Source of the DNA: Selaginella tamariscina
Lineage: Eukaryota; Streptophyta; Lycopodiopsida; Selaginellales; Selaginellaceae
Length of the DNA: 64,000 bases
Direction of reading: 5' to 3'
Assembly: GCA_003024785.1 (NCBI GenBank)
Contig: PUQB01000213.1
Coordinates: forward strand, 328,486 to 392,485
In this document: positions 11,510 to 23,015 of the stretch, one piece after another
How the letters are laid out: every line of letters begins with the position of its first letter
Position numbering within the stretch: position 1 is the stretch's first letter
Program-made: the position numbers and the translations under genes
The notes under the pieces: generated by a model
Database searches by the model: none
Seen by the model: only the letters and a program-made list of their open reading frames with translations
Told to the model about the DNA's origin: nothing

Positions 11510-12162
11510 CAAATGGTCATTGGGAATTCTACAAGCCAGATGTGGGGTGACTTACGTAGCCTTGATAGTCACCAAGACACTGTTGCCAACCCCCAGTCCT
11601 GGGGGTCTGGGCCAGGGTATGGCCTTTACCTCGGGATATGTAGGAAGGTGTGATGGTGGCCTCTACTCGGACGCCGCAAGGGTCCATGTACCAGTGAATT
11701 GGAGCTCCCTTCTAGCAATGCTGCTACCTCTTCTACTGAGGAAGCTGGACGAGGAGAGGGAGGAGGGAGATCTAGCAAGGTGGCAATGATAGATATATAT
11801 ATTGCCTTTCGAGATATAAGGTGGCCCCTTCCCCAAAGAAGGTTGGAGCAAGATACAATCAAGAAGACGGACTAGAAGGACCCCAGCCCACTGTTTACCT
11901 TCTTGGCGCTAGGTCATAGGCCTAGATGGCACTCCTCCATTGGTCTACCGCCCTATGACTGGGTCTTGTCCTACGGTCTTAATGCACCTCTCTTACACGT
12001 GTTGTTCTGAGTACCTTGGTAGTTGATATGAATGATCGAATCTAGCCCACTGACAACTTTCACTATTGGTCAGTACCTATTGTACATTCCCCCTCAACTG
12101 TTTGGCCTCATCGCTCGTTCACACCAACTAGCAATTTGATAGTGGTCAAACCATTATCAACC
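11510..12162. repeat. Dispersed repeat module A' (copy 2)
   Basis: Direct repeat of 8165-8780 in the same orientation, with scattered substitutions and a few insertions (for example extra sequence around 11770-11800). It ends near GGTCAAACCATTATCAACC, as copy 1 ends near GGTCAAACCACCATCAACC. Confidence 0.65.
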
Positions 12163-12289
12163 AATATGATACCGTCTCTCTAAGCATGACAAGCATCTGA
12201 GTTGTTTCATATTCGTATATCATGTGCAACTCTTGACTAACCTATGTACACATTTAAAAACTTTGCCTGCTTGTTAATAATAACTTGCA

Positions 12290-12610
12290 TAATAAAAGTG
12301 TAATGTCGCTTTGCCCAGCATACCAGTCCTTATGATCACCATTAGGTGGACATTCAATGTGTATATGGGTGTAGTCCATTGCACCAATATAGTTTGGAAA
12401 CCCTTGCAATACTTGGAAACCTGCCTTGACTTTCTTTAAGTTTTCTTCATCTTGTTACTCTAAATGCTTCTCTCCTCTTTATAATAAAATGTCATGAATT
12501 TTGAAGACATTTCTAAGCTATAGATATTTAACTCCAAAGTTTGTTGCAATGGTGCTCGATCTCCAATTGACAAACATTTAAGTGCAATAGCTACTGTTTT
12601 TCTACCTCAT
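12290..12610 (-). pseudogene. PIF/Harbinger-type transposase fragment
   Basis: The minus strand contains FPNYIGAMDYTHIHIECPP followed by NGDHKDWYAGQSDI. This resembles the first catalytic-Asp region of HARBI1-like nucleases (G-A-I/M-D-x-T-H-I). Upstream, CLSIGDRAPLQQTLE may be part of the helical region. A frameshift separates the two, and no downstream Asp/Glu region or terminal inverted repeats were found. Confidence 0.55.
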
Positions 12611-14480
12611 TTTTATACCCAATATTATTTTTAAGACTCAGCAGATGTTTAATTTGTAAATTAGGATATACTAGCTTACTCTTTGACCAATTAATTATTT
12701 TTTACTAATAACTCTAGAAGCAAATGATAAATGAGGATAACATTATCTTATTTAAATTACTTATAAAACTATCAAATGAAAGTAATAATGAAGAAAGAGT
12801 CTAAATACTCAACCTTATTAATTCTTTTAATTATCATTAATAAAAGCATTAAGAATTACTTCTTCATTCATTTAAGCTTTCATAAAAGAGAATATTAAAT
12901 TAAATTAATTTTATGATTTCTTATCTTATGTAAGCAGAAATAATAAGGTACATATGATCTCAACACATTCATTTTGTGAGGTCAGTTAGCTAGTCCGTCT
13001 AAAAAGGTTACATGTGAAGCCACCTTTAAAAGGAAAATGATTTGTTCAGTAGGATATCACTGATGTGACACTTGGCGTAACGGTGTGCCGTACTATATTA
13101 TATTAAAATTACATTGTTGATTTAAAATAGAAAATTATAATTTATAAATATAAATATTTTAATTTAAAAGAATTTCATTTTCAAACTAAACACTAAACAT
13201 TAAAATGAAAAAATATTTAAGCTTATGAATTTACATGTTAAATATAATTGACAATAACTTTATTAATGTTATTTTTGACTTAATTTTTTTTGCTTTTACC
13301 TAATATGTTTTAATTTTTGCTATCATTTTTTTAATCTCTCTCTGTTATGGTATTATACTTCTAAACTACTCAAACATATTTAAATTACGGAATATACCTG
13401 ATGCAGAATTTAATATTCTTATGCATAATATTTAAACAAAAGGTTGCCACAAATATTATCAGTCAACTCTGAGTTAACATGATGTACATATAACTGTACT
13501 TTTATATGGCATTGCACGAACAATATGGTAGGGATGACGACTTATTCTTAAAGGATCCATAAGGATTTAAATTTAAAGAATATATTGTAATTGAATAAGC
13601 ATATTAATAATTACTTCCACCGGGTTATGGATATTAAATTGTAATAATCGTACTTAATAAGTAACATTGGATTTAAGAATATGTGAATATTCTTAAGATT
13701 CACAAGAACATATCCAATGAATCGAGGTGTCTGTATATATGCGGACATGAAGCATCTATGAACTTCGTAAAATATCATTAGTATAAACGTGCCCACAACC
13801 AATGCCTACTTAATGATAATTAAGAAATAAAACCTTTGTGTCAAGTACTCTTAAAAGTTAAAATATGTAAAATAGTTGATAGTTTAAACATAATGACGTA
13901 TTAACATTTGAAAGTAATTTATTCCAAATTACGAATATTTAATAGCAATGATTATTAAGTAGCAGCATTTGTTTATTAAAGCCTGTAAAAAAATAACAGT
14001 ATAGTGATTGAAATGGTAAGGAATTGTTGCATTTATTAGATGATAAGCTATGATAGTTTTTTTTATCATGTACTTTCATGGTACATTTTTTTTACATTTA
14101 ACCATTAGAAATTAATTAAAATATAGTTTGACTCAAGGCTCTATATATGCAGCTCACGTCTACTTCCGTGAAGCATGAAGTCAATACGAAATGACGTAAT
14201 GGTCAAGTCAGGCTATTAACCAATCAGAATGCAACATTTGGATTATTTAAAAACATTCTTTGGATTTTGACATGAACATTGAGCTGTACATGATATTTTA
14301 AAACAATGTATGCATTAAAATTATTTTTTTTCAGTTGTGTGGATGGCTTTGATTAATTATTAGTTAAATATTAAAATATCCGTGCATCAATATATAAGGA
14401 TTCACTAGATATTCTTTGTATTTGACCACGTTTTGTTCATTCACAGTCATATTCAGTGAACTCCTTATGTGTCTGTGTGT
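12611..14480. other. AT-rich intergenic stretch, no gene seen
   Basis: Mostly AT-rich with no recognisable coding frame. The last few hundred bases lie upstream of the bHLH gene and may hold its promoter. No clear TATA box could be tied to a transcription start. Confidence 0.5.
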
Positions 14481-14687
14481 GTGTTTAGTATAATTTATTT
14501 TGGGAATATTCACTCAACCGACAAGTACTTTGACTTTGCGATGGGCCGTATTCCATGAAAGTCAAATAAATGGCCATGGGGCCCAAACACAGTTGTACAA
14601 GCCGGCTATGGAGTTGACTTCACTCAAGTTCCAGTATATAAGCTTAGGTCAATCATTATATGCATATCATATAATGGATGATTCTAG

Positions 14688-15131
14688 GTATACTCTTCCC
14701 CAGATTCTGCAATTTCTTCTACTTTTGATGATTGTAACTGGCAAGCAGGAAAATCCTTCTCCGTCGATGAGTGTTTCTTGCAGGATCCAACGGATCTCGA
14801 TTTTCCAGATAGTTTTTGTTTAGAAATGGCTCGTTTTCAAGCTCCTTTGAAAAACCACGCAGTTTCGAGTATGGTTTACTTCGATCCTACAGTTCCATGT
14901 TTGAAAAGGGAGATTGACAGTAATGATAACAGTCCGACCAGTCAGCAGAGTGGTATATTCAATCCGGTCCAGGAACATCAAGTTCAGAGCGGAACTAAAA
15001 GACGCTTATGTTTTGAAGCTGTTAATTCTCCTAAAAGGATATGCCTGGTAAGCTGTTCGTGCGTGCGTGCGTGGTTAAGAATGCACGCCTGCAACCGAAT
15101 ATTCTAGAGTTCATTTGTAATTGTAATAGAA

Positions 15132-15174
<43 letters not shown>

Positions 15175-15758
15175 GTATACATAACTAATGCTGATTAAAA
15201 TGGTGGGGAAATGATTGCAGGATACAACTCTGTGGCAGCCAGCACCTACAAAGCAGTTTTCTCAGAGCGTGACAATCGGACCTGCTCTGAATACAAATGG
15301 AAAACCTCGAGCAAAGCGTGGTTCAGCAACTGATCCACAAAGTGTTTATGCAAGAGTACGTGTTAAACTTAATATTTATTTATCATATACTAAGAATTTA
15401 AATTCTAAATGCAGCATAGGAGAGAGAGGATAAATGAAAGGCTCAAAATGCTGCAGCATTTAGTTCCTAATGGTGCAAAGGTGAGTTTAAACAGAAGCTG
15501 TTAAAGGAGTAAGCTAAGCATTAACTCTGGAACACAGGTTGATATTGTGACCATGTTGGAAGAAGCAATCCACTACGTAAAGTTTCTACAACTACAAGTT
15601 AATGTAAGTTAACATTTAACTAAGCTTTATTTTATATCGACTTAATTTTATTTTTTAATATGCAGTTACTAAGTTCTGATGAGTACTGGATATACGCGCC
15701 AATGACTTACAATGGACCTGATACTCCTCTAGGAGTTCAACTGCCATTAATGGCATAA
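14688..15758 (+). CDS. RSL-type (RHD six-like) bHLH transcription factor
   Basis: This is a DNA-binding bHLH regulator of the RSL family, which in land plants controls rhizoid and root-hair growth. Proposed exons: (5' limit uncertain) to 15047, 15221-15355, 15415-15480, 15538-15603 and 15666-15758; all internal junctions are phase 0 with GT/AG. The exons join to give [20 protein letters not shown], the basic region [11 protein letters not shown], then [29 protein letters not shown] and [17 protein letters not shown]. These are hallmark RSL blocks, closest to class II in my judgement. The N-terminal part is acidic and Ser-rich with no in-frame ATG before 14826 (MARFQAPL). Since coding-like sequence extends upstream to about 14688, an upstream exon or a frameshift near 14685 is likely. 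A 72-bp intron interrupts the basic region. The gene is convergent with the 2OG-fold gene at 16121-17619. Confidence 0.85.
15133..15175. repeat. Compound (TC)n(AC)n microsatellite in bHLH intron 1
   Basis: A TC run is followed directly by an AC run. Similar compound repeats occur elsewhere in introns and spacers of this window. Confidence 0.9.
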
Positions 15759-15940
15759 ATTCCATTTTCTTTAAGTTGGGGGGATCTAGAATGCTGAGAA
15801 AGCATCAGGCCCCTTAAACACTAAAATAAATGATACTAGGAAAGGGGAAGCAAAATGTTTCCCCAACAACAAAGAGAAAGCTTGTATATATATACTACAG
15901 AATTTAATGAAAATATATGAACGTCCAGGAACACTATCCG

Positions 15941-15964
15941 ACTCTCTCTCTCTCTCTCTCTCTC
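15941..15964. repeat. (TC)n microsatellite
   Basis: A pure TC run between the convergent bHLH and 2OG-fold genes. A CA-rich tract lies at 16036-16062. Confidence 0.9.
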
Positions 15965-16120
15965 TAACATGCCTTCTGTTTACTTCATTTCCGAGTTGCA
16001 CTATGTAAACCAGAGCTAGTACCATTAGCATAAACACGCACGCACGCGCACACACACACACATGCATCTGTGTTTTCATGGGAACCAAATCAGCGCGTGC
16101 ATTGTTTTCAATTGAAAAAG

Positions 16121-17619
16121 TTATAAACATATTACTCTTCGGCCTCCTGGATCTTCAGCCTCTTGGGGCTTCTCTTCAGGTTTGGACCTTGCAGGTATTT
16201 CTACCAGAATCGCAATAACCCGCATAGCATACTCTATCCCTCCTCGTTTGTGATCATACTGCACATATGCTCCTAGTCCCTCCTAAGAATCAAAAGAAGT
16301 AAGTGTGTGGTGTATGTGTGCTGTGTGTGTAAGTACCTCCCAGTGTCCTTTGTCATGACACCAAGTAAGCGCCCTTCTCCTCTTGATATATCTCTCAATA
16401 ATGGTCAACGGAGTTTCACTACTATAGAAGCATGAGAGAAGTTCATCGGAGATCACCAAGCCATGTGTCTTCTTGGAAACATAGTCACCTGTCCAAACGG
16501 TTCGCACACGCACCTTGAGACCTGCAGCAACTGCAGAGTGGTAGAGCTCTGCATCACAACCCTTGAGCAATGGCACCATCTCTGCAGAGCCCTTGGCATC
16601 CTCCCACAGTCCATGCTCCTGCGTAATCTCATAAACGTGCCTGCAGGGAAACGCGAGTATTGCTCCTCGATCACCCCAGAAACTGTCGTCTTCAAGTGCA
16701 TCTCTCCACATCTTCTCCAGTTGCCCAGGAAACGAGATGTTCACGACATGGTCACTACTGTGTTTCTTCAGCTTGTAAACTAACGCAAGCTGATAACCAC
16801 CTTCAATCTCCTTCACCTCATATGAAGTGCACTGTGGAGAGTAGCATAACCAACAGAGATTCGAACAGACCATCTCTGCATAGTTGAACGCCTGCTGCTC
16901 TTCATTTTCCATTCTCACTACAACCTCGCCTCCGGTGTAAGTACTCGGCAAAAACACAACTAGAGTAAGTGCCTCCTCCTTCACACTCATACTCGACGCT
17001 TCAGTAAAAATCTTTAATTCAGCAACCTCCAGCTCAAGTTTAGATCCCGGTGACAGCAGCCGCTCCACTTCTTTGAGGATTCCCGTCTTGTAAATGTCCA
17101 AGTCAATTACAAACTGACTTGCATGCAGGGCAAATGCTCCCGTCTCATCTGAACCCATATGTAAGTGTGTATACTGTGTGTTTTAAACTCAGTGTACCTT
17201 TCAAAAGATTGGAGCAAGACAGCAGTTTTGTCATAGCATCCCCCGTCGCTGGCAGTCTTAGAGATTGATCATCACCTTCCTTTGAACAGAAAGGACACTC
17301 TTTGACTCATATATAGAAATCATTCAAAGCCTACCTTGTTTGTGTAGAAAAGTCTGATAGCAGCAGAGGGTAAAGGGATGAATCCGCCGCAGGAGAGTGG
17401 AACCACACGCGACTTGACGACACTCGCGATATCACAGGCACGCCTATGCACCTCGGGGTATTGATAGAGTAGTTCCTCCGCGTAAGGACTACTTATTGGC
17501 AAACCTTCTCCGTCTTCTTCATCTGAGAGAATTAAACTTGGATCTCGTTCATCTTCGTTATGTGGATCGTTCCCAACCTGCAATTCAAGCTCTTCCCAGA
17601 GTTCCTCTTCCGATGCCAT
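16121..17619 (-). CDS. 2OG-Fe(II) oxygenase-fold protein, catalytic residues apparently lost
   Basis: Four exons on the minus strand: 17619-17344 (approximate donor), 17279-17198, 17148-16337 and 16282-16121, giving about 440 residues. Phases agree at each junction. The N-terminus is acidic (ATG at 17619). Exon 3 resembles the double-stranded beta-helix of prolyl-hydroxylase-like 2OG oxygenases: LTLVVFLPSTYTGGEVVVRM, then CYSPQCTSYEVKEIEGGYQL. In active relatives an HxD pair precedes the LVV-LPS-GGE strand, a His lies in the D-x-E-H-E-V segment, and an Arg follows in GYR. Here the first region reads ELKIFTEASSMSVKEE, the second reads CTSYEV, and the Arg is Gln. It may therefore be a pseudoenzyme or scaffold. 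It is head-to-head with ADRG1, whose ATG is 71 bp away. The substrate is unknown. Confidence 0.7.
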
Positions 17620-17690
17620 CCTGCCCTAAAAGTAGGGCTATAAACCATATTTGTACACAAACAGTACCGTATTCGGACAGGGGTTTTGGG
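17620..17690. promoter_or_regulatory. Bidirectional promoter region, 2OG-fold gene / ADRG1
   Basis: Only 71 bp separate the two divergent start codons, so both promoters and 5' leaders must overlap this spacer or lie within the neighbouring transcripts. No TATA box is evident. Confidence 0.55.
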
Positions 17691-18344
17691 ATGTTGGGGG
17701 CATGGCGGAAGCAGAGGCAGTGGAGAATCAGTAAAGGGTATGTAATTGCAATAGTGAAGAGATTCTATGCAGATAGAGGGTCAACAAGAAGGGATTACAC
17801 AGATCCGGGCTTTCAAGAGCATGGGTACATAAATCGCGGCTGGTTTGCGAACACGCTCCCAGCCAAAACTGATGTGATTGAGAAAGATTTCACTCACTGC
17901 CCCGTGTATGCGGGCATTTACAAAGACGACGACTCCTTCAAGGTGTGCGTGTGCGTGTATTAATAGTGGCATTTGTAGAGAGAGTAAGAGGGAATAGTAT
18001 GACTTAACTGATGTTACCAAAACGAGGAATGAACACACACAGAGTTATTACAGGTGAAGGCGAAAGAGAAGAAGGAGAGAAGGATGGGAGAGGCTAGAAG
18101 GGCATACGAGGAATCAAAGGAGGCAAAGAAGAAAGAAGCCAAGGATACTCTAGCATTTCCTACACGGCATCGAGCAAAAGTGATATTGGTGAAGAAGAAG
18201 GCAAGGAGCAGGGTGATCAAGGATTATTCAAGCTATCCTTACGAGGGCAGCGGCCTTGATGAGTACACTAAAATGGTTAAGGCAAAAGAGGAGAGGAAGA
18301 AGATGAAAGAACTGGAGAGTTCTTCTCATGAACAAGATGAGTAA
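17691..18344 (+). CDS. ADRG-family protein 1, function unknown
   Basis: Two exons, 17691-17942 and 18054-18344 (phase 0), encode 180 residues. The start is basic and arginine-rich without acidic residues (MLGAWRKQRQWRISKG), which suits a mitochondrial presequence. A conserved block follows: RFYADRGSTRRDYTDPGFQ, then HGYINRGWFANT and PVYAGIYKDDDSF. The middle is a Lys/Glu-rich helix (KKERRMGEARRAYEESKEAK). The C-terminal motif is DYSSYPYEGSGLDEYTKM. Two further copies of the family are in the window (18565-19695 and 38847-39812). I do not recognise the family. A small organellar structural or RNA-associated protein is possible, but that is a guess from the basic composition. The intron donor begins a GT-rich tract. 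Confidence 0.75.
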
Positions 18345-18564
18345 CGCCGTTACTGTTTGCCAAACACCATGTGTTGTGTGTATGCATGTGTGTGAATGAG
18401 TGAGTGTTGCAATGACACTACATCTCATACATACATATTTATACTTCTGGAAATACAGCAAACATCTTAGATGCAAGGCATATCCATAAGCAAGTGTGTA
18501 CAGGGCGTTTTCATTTGAAAACAGGGGATTACAGGGGTTTTCTGAGATTAGGGTTCTTGGAAGA

Positions 18565-18902
18565 ATGCAGTTCTTGTTCCGGCGCAGATGGATATTGCCG
18601 GCACATACACGATTGTTTGCAGACAGAGGATTGAACAGGAAGGACTACACAGATCCAGGATTCCAGGCATCGGGCTACATTAATGCTGGATGGTTCGCCA
18701 ACACACACGAGGGCAAATTCAAGGGCCCATTACCAAGGTAAGGCAGGGAGTATATACATAGTACGAATTTATATCTGAGTATGTAGGGACCCAGTCTATG
18801 CTGGGATTAATGAGGATGAGGAGACATTTCGTATGAAGATGAAGAAAAAGAAGAAAATTCGAAAGCAGTATGAAGCCAGGTGTGTATGTTGCTTAGTTTA
18901 TT

Positions 18903-18941
<39 letters not shown>

Positions 18942-19695
18942 TGTGTGCAGACACACACACACACACACGTGGGTAAGGTTCTCTGTGTGTGTGCGTACTT
19001 CTAAACTAACGAGTACAAAGAGAGCATTTAATAACTAATAGTGAAACAACCACGTATGTATTTATTCAAATTCACGTGTGTGTGTGGAGAGAGAGAGAGA
19101 GACAGCCAGACAGAAAGTTCTAAACAAGTTATACTGCATAAGCTTGCATACATACGCATGTATATGTACTACGCATGTGCGTGAAAGTAAAAACGTGAAA
19201 ACTAGAGAATATAAATACGTATTGGATACGGACGCCAACAGTGATGATAATGTTGATATGTGTTATTTATGTGTATATCAGTATTTATATCTTTAATGAT
19301 TCTTTATATACGTACTAAGATATATATGCACACGCACATAACATCTATATCTAATTGTCGTGTCCTATAGCACTAAACAGGAGGAACAGAGTCCTGTTAA
19401 GGTCGAGGTGCGAGGATTTAATGACAACGTGTGGAGCTTTGTGAAGCCGCCAAAGGTCGCATTTGAAGACGAGATCATCCCGGAGATGGAGATGGTAAAC
19501 GAGCTGAAGAAAGTGAAGAAGGTTAAGATCAAACAGAAGGTATTAAGGGGGTTTAAGGGTAGGATTTTGACTGATTATGCAGATTATGAGTATAATGGGA
19601 GTGGGCTTGATGAGTATAGTAATAAGGTTGAGGAGAAGAAACGCAAGCAAGTTGAAGTGCTTGTGTCTATGTGTGAAAACAATCGGAATCTGTGA
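18565..19695 (+). CDS. ADRG-family protein 2, tandem paralog
   Basis: Three exons, 18565-18737, 18787-18879 and 19371-19695, join in frame to 196 residues. The N-terminus MQFLFRRRWILPAHTRLF looks like an organellar targeting peptide. The family block is FADRGLNRKDYTDPGFQ with GYINAGWFANT and PVYAGINEDEETF, then a Lys-rich stretch. An insert absent from copy 1 (GFNDNVWSFVKPPKVAF) precedes the C-terminal motif DYADYEYNGSGLDEYSNK. The gene starts 220 bp after the stop of copy 1 in the same orientation, so this is a tandem duplication. Intron 2 (491 bp) contains (GT)n and (AC)n runs. Both copies retain full open frames and matched motifs at both ends, arguing that they are under selection. Confidence 0.75.
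18908..18968. repeat. (TA)(GT)n...(AC)n microsatellite in ADRG2 intron 2
   Basis: A GT run and an AC run form an inverted pair separated by TGCTGTGTGCAG, which could fold as a hairpin in the transcript. Confidence 0.8.
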
Positions 19696-20477
19696 GGTAA
19701 ATATGCAGTTAATTAATGTGAATGCTTTTAGTGTTGATATTGAGTGTATATGTATCTACATGCATACATGTGTATTATGCTTTAAATGTTAATACCCAAT
19801 GTGTATAAATTATTCTAGTAAGAATTCCAGATACATAGAATAAAAATCATAATTGAATACATAATCTTGACCATCTTCTTTATTAAAAGAGAAGATACTT
19901 GTAACTTTTTCTACATTGTTCTGTACTGATGTCTAACAGAGTATTTGTTTTTAGTGTGAAAATATATTACCATATATCAGGAATATCCGAAGAAGTGCAT
20001 AGCTCTATGTATAGGTCCTGTACATATTAGGAATTGCAATTGTTTAATGTATATGAGCTATTAGTAAATGATATGTATTGTTATTTTATTTAAGTTATAT
20101 GTATATTTATTATGTTTGCAAGGTAGTTGCCATCGTGTACACGCACACACGATTCTTCGTGCTTGTTTTTCTAGTTGTTATTATTGAAAAAGTTTAGATT
20201 GTTTATTTCTGAATTTTATTTCTTAGACAAGTTTTAGTTACTTTTGATAACCATTGATCCACGTTGCATTTTATTGAGCCATAAAAAATATTTAATTTTA
20301 AAAATGAAATCGAAGTGTTCAAATTCAAATAGAAAAGTTAATAGATATTGAAATAGAATGATTTATATAACCGGGCAATTTTTAAAAGTGTAACATCACT
20401 TTCATGCCACGTCATGTCCTGTCCTCTTATCTCATGTCATCTAGGTAAAAATCTCATTTTCTTCTTCATTCTTTGCC
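19696..20477. other. Intergenic, no gene seen
   Basis: AT-rich spacer between ADRG2 and the orphan gene. The ADRG2 3' end is expected near its start. No recognisable coding frame. Confidence 0.5.
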
Positions 20478-21164
20478 ATGGATTTCATCCCCAACGTTCC
20501 TGGAGAAGGCCCTCGCCTGGTTGGCCCCGCCGGTGACATCTCATCCTTTGCCAATTTCTTCGCCTCGGCAGGTGTGTGTGTATATGCGTGTGCGTACATG
20601 TGTCAGTGTGTGTGTTTTGAGACGTGTGGATTGCAGGAGGAGGCGGGTTGTCTTCTGGGTTCTCTGTGGTGCCTGGTTCTCGGCCCGATCCGGCACTTCC
20701 TCATTCAGATTCACTCAAGATTAATTCACCCACTCAGAAGCAGCATACCAAGTGCTCATTTCCACACAGGTGTGTCTGTGCGCGTGTAAATTATATGACA
20801 TGAGAATCATAATTAGTGTATAAGAATGTGGGCATGTACATGTTTCTTTGCGTGTATATTCATGTGTAACAGTTGACAAAAGTCATTTTATTTCTCACAC
20901 TATATATATATATCTAGAGAGAGAGAGATAAATAGATATTATGGCAGGCCGTCGGGGATTAATATTACTAAGGAGATAGGCCATAATGGTGCTGCTGATA
21001 ATCATCACCATGCTCTTCAGTCACCCGTCGGATCTCCTGTTCTTATTTCTGGATCGAAGGCTTGTTTCCGTCCGCTGAGATCTCGCTCTTTAACCATCGA
21101 TGCCAGTGAGGTGGACGGTCCAGAGGCTCTAAAGAACGACACTTCCCCTCCTGCTGAAGTCTAA
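20478..21164 (+). CDS. Unrecognised small Ser/Pro-rich protein
   Basis: Three exons, 20478-20571, 20637-20769 and 20948-21164, join with matching phases (1 then 2) to 147 residues ending in a TAA. The N-terminus MDFIPNVPGEGPRLVGPAGD is followed by a glycine run, a Ser/Pro/His-rich middle, and SPVGSPVLISGSKACFRPLR with RSRSLTIDASEVDGPEAL near the end. There is no signal peptide, membrane segment or known domain. The composition suggests a disordered protein with short linear motifs; RPLRSRSLTID could be a phospho- or docking site. I do not recognise the family. Both introns begin GTGTGTGTG or GTGTGTC, inside GT repeats. Reality as a gene rests on three-exon phase agreement and codon-like structure. 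Confidence 0.6.
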
Positions 21165-21180
21165 AGAGTATGCTTCACAT

Positions 21181-21243
<63 letters not shown>
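21181..21243. repeat. (CT)n followed by (AT)n microsatellite
   Basis: A CT run of about 44 bp followed by a TA run, just downstream of the orphan gene. Confidence 0.9.
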
Positions 21244-21244
<1 letters not shown>

Positions 21245-21612
21245 ACTGTAAGTGATGTTTTGTTTTACAGTGAAGAGCGTGAGACAGTCTTCTATATCTC
21301 AGCTTGTACATTTTCTTTCTTTCTTTTTTTTTTCAGTTTTGTAAAAATGTTTGGTTCTTTAATATTAAGTTTAACTTTATACAAATGACTTATACTCACA
21401 GGTGACCAAATCCTAATGGAACTCCCCAATTCTTTAATTTTTTTTAATATAACATGTTTAATTTAATTCCTCAAGTTTAATAATTAAATTTAATTAATAA
21501 ATATTTTCAAATCGATTGACATTATCACAAGAAGAGGAATATATAACATTGCCTTCAAATTAATATAAATAATCATAATAAGAGGAATATTAAACATCAT
21601 TTATTGATAATC

Positions 21613-23015
21613 ATGGCGCCCAAGACTGTTGTGTGTGCTTGTGCAGAATCCAATTGGCCAGAAGCCATTCGTATTCTGGACACATTGCTTGAAAATGCGG
21701 ATCCAACGGCTACCCCTCTCCTCCTCTCGTGAGATCCAACCGTCCTAGTCCATGCTATAACATAAATTTATAATTGTTCATTAACTGGTTTTAAATTATA
21801 AATTAGATTACATACTTGCTTACACAGATTATATACATGCAATTTACAGTTTTATTTCATTATACCATTGCATTACACACACATATAAAAGTCAAAATAG
21901 AGATATAAACTAAATATAATACAGTCATTACCAAATGTAACTGTTTTATAGTATTAATGTTCATTGGTGTATTGATATTATTCTTATTATGGTGCACACA
22001 TATAAAATTGGAATAAACTAACTATCGTTAAACATGTATTAACAGTAATCGAGCATACTGCAGTAGCAAGTTAGAACTTCATAGACGGGTGGTTAGAGAT
22101 TGTGACGCAGCAATAGTAAAAGATTGTACACTTGTCCAAGCATACATATACAAAGGTCAGACAAGAGAGAGAGACCTAGGAGCCTGTAACATCTCTTTAT
22201 AACTCAGTAATACTAATATCACATATGAGATACTTTAAACGGGCGCGCGTGTGTTATACCTTTCTTATTTATAGGCCATGCATTGAAAGCACTTGGTAGA
22301 GTTGAAGAAGCGAAAGAGACATGGGAACAAGGTTATGAGATTGGCCAAGGAGATTTACAGTTAATGCTGCAAATACACAATTTAATTAAAGACATCAAAG
22401 GAACAGGAGACTGTTAAAAATGAATATGCTAATTTAAGGTACGCTTTTTTTTTAAAATTATATACTAATTTCTAGTATATCTCATGGATGATACCTTTTC
22501 AATGATCAGGATCTCTTTTTCTGGAATTTGAATCTTCAATGAATATTCGTAAACCATTGAATTAAAATACGAAGTGTAAGAGTTAAGTTTTTCAATTATG
22601 AATTTATGGTTATTTGAGTTTTGTTTTTAATATTTTAATAGCTAAAATCAAAATAATCATCTATTAAATTAAAACACTTTTTTTATATAAAAATGTTTGT
22701 AGACTCTTATATATTATATACATATATTGTATATGCTTTTATAAAGTTTTTAAATTTTCATTTTAAATCACATCCATGCGTGCAGTCTCAGATATACACA
22801 CACATACTTGTACATGTATGCTAATAACTTATTTAATTTGGTTATAGCAAAAAGGAAGACTCCAAGCTTCTATGTGCGGACTTAAGATTATCAAGGTATA
22901 TTTTCACAACGCGCACACACACACACAATGAAATGTCTCTTCCGTATGCGAAACTCAAACAATATTGCAGGTTAACATTGGCAAATACATTGAAGCGATT
23001 TTGGCTTTTAATCAG
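21613..23015 (+). pseudogene. SRFR1-like TPR protein, 5' fragment
   Basis: Exons 21613-21728, 22046-22155 and 22275-22417 join in phase and encode a TPR segment closely resembling the N-terminus of SUPPRESSOR OF rps4-RLD1 (SRFR1), a plant TPR repressor of effector-triggered immunity. Matching blocks are WPEAIRILDTLLENA, NRAYCSSKLELHRRVVRDCD, LVQAYIYKGHALKALGR and EEAKETWEQGYEIG. A TAA at 22415 ends the frame, but the other frame after about 22397 (QETVKNEYANL) looks coding, so a one-base indel at an AAA run is likely. Further exon-like pieces at 22848-22895 and 22971-23015 read CGLKIIK and VNIGKYIEAILAFNQ, resembling the next TPR. Full SRFR1 proteins are about 1000 residues, and nothing beyond this is found here. 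It is a truncated copy, or a gene whose rest was displaced by repeats. Confidence 0.65.
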
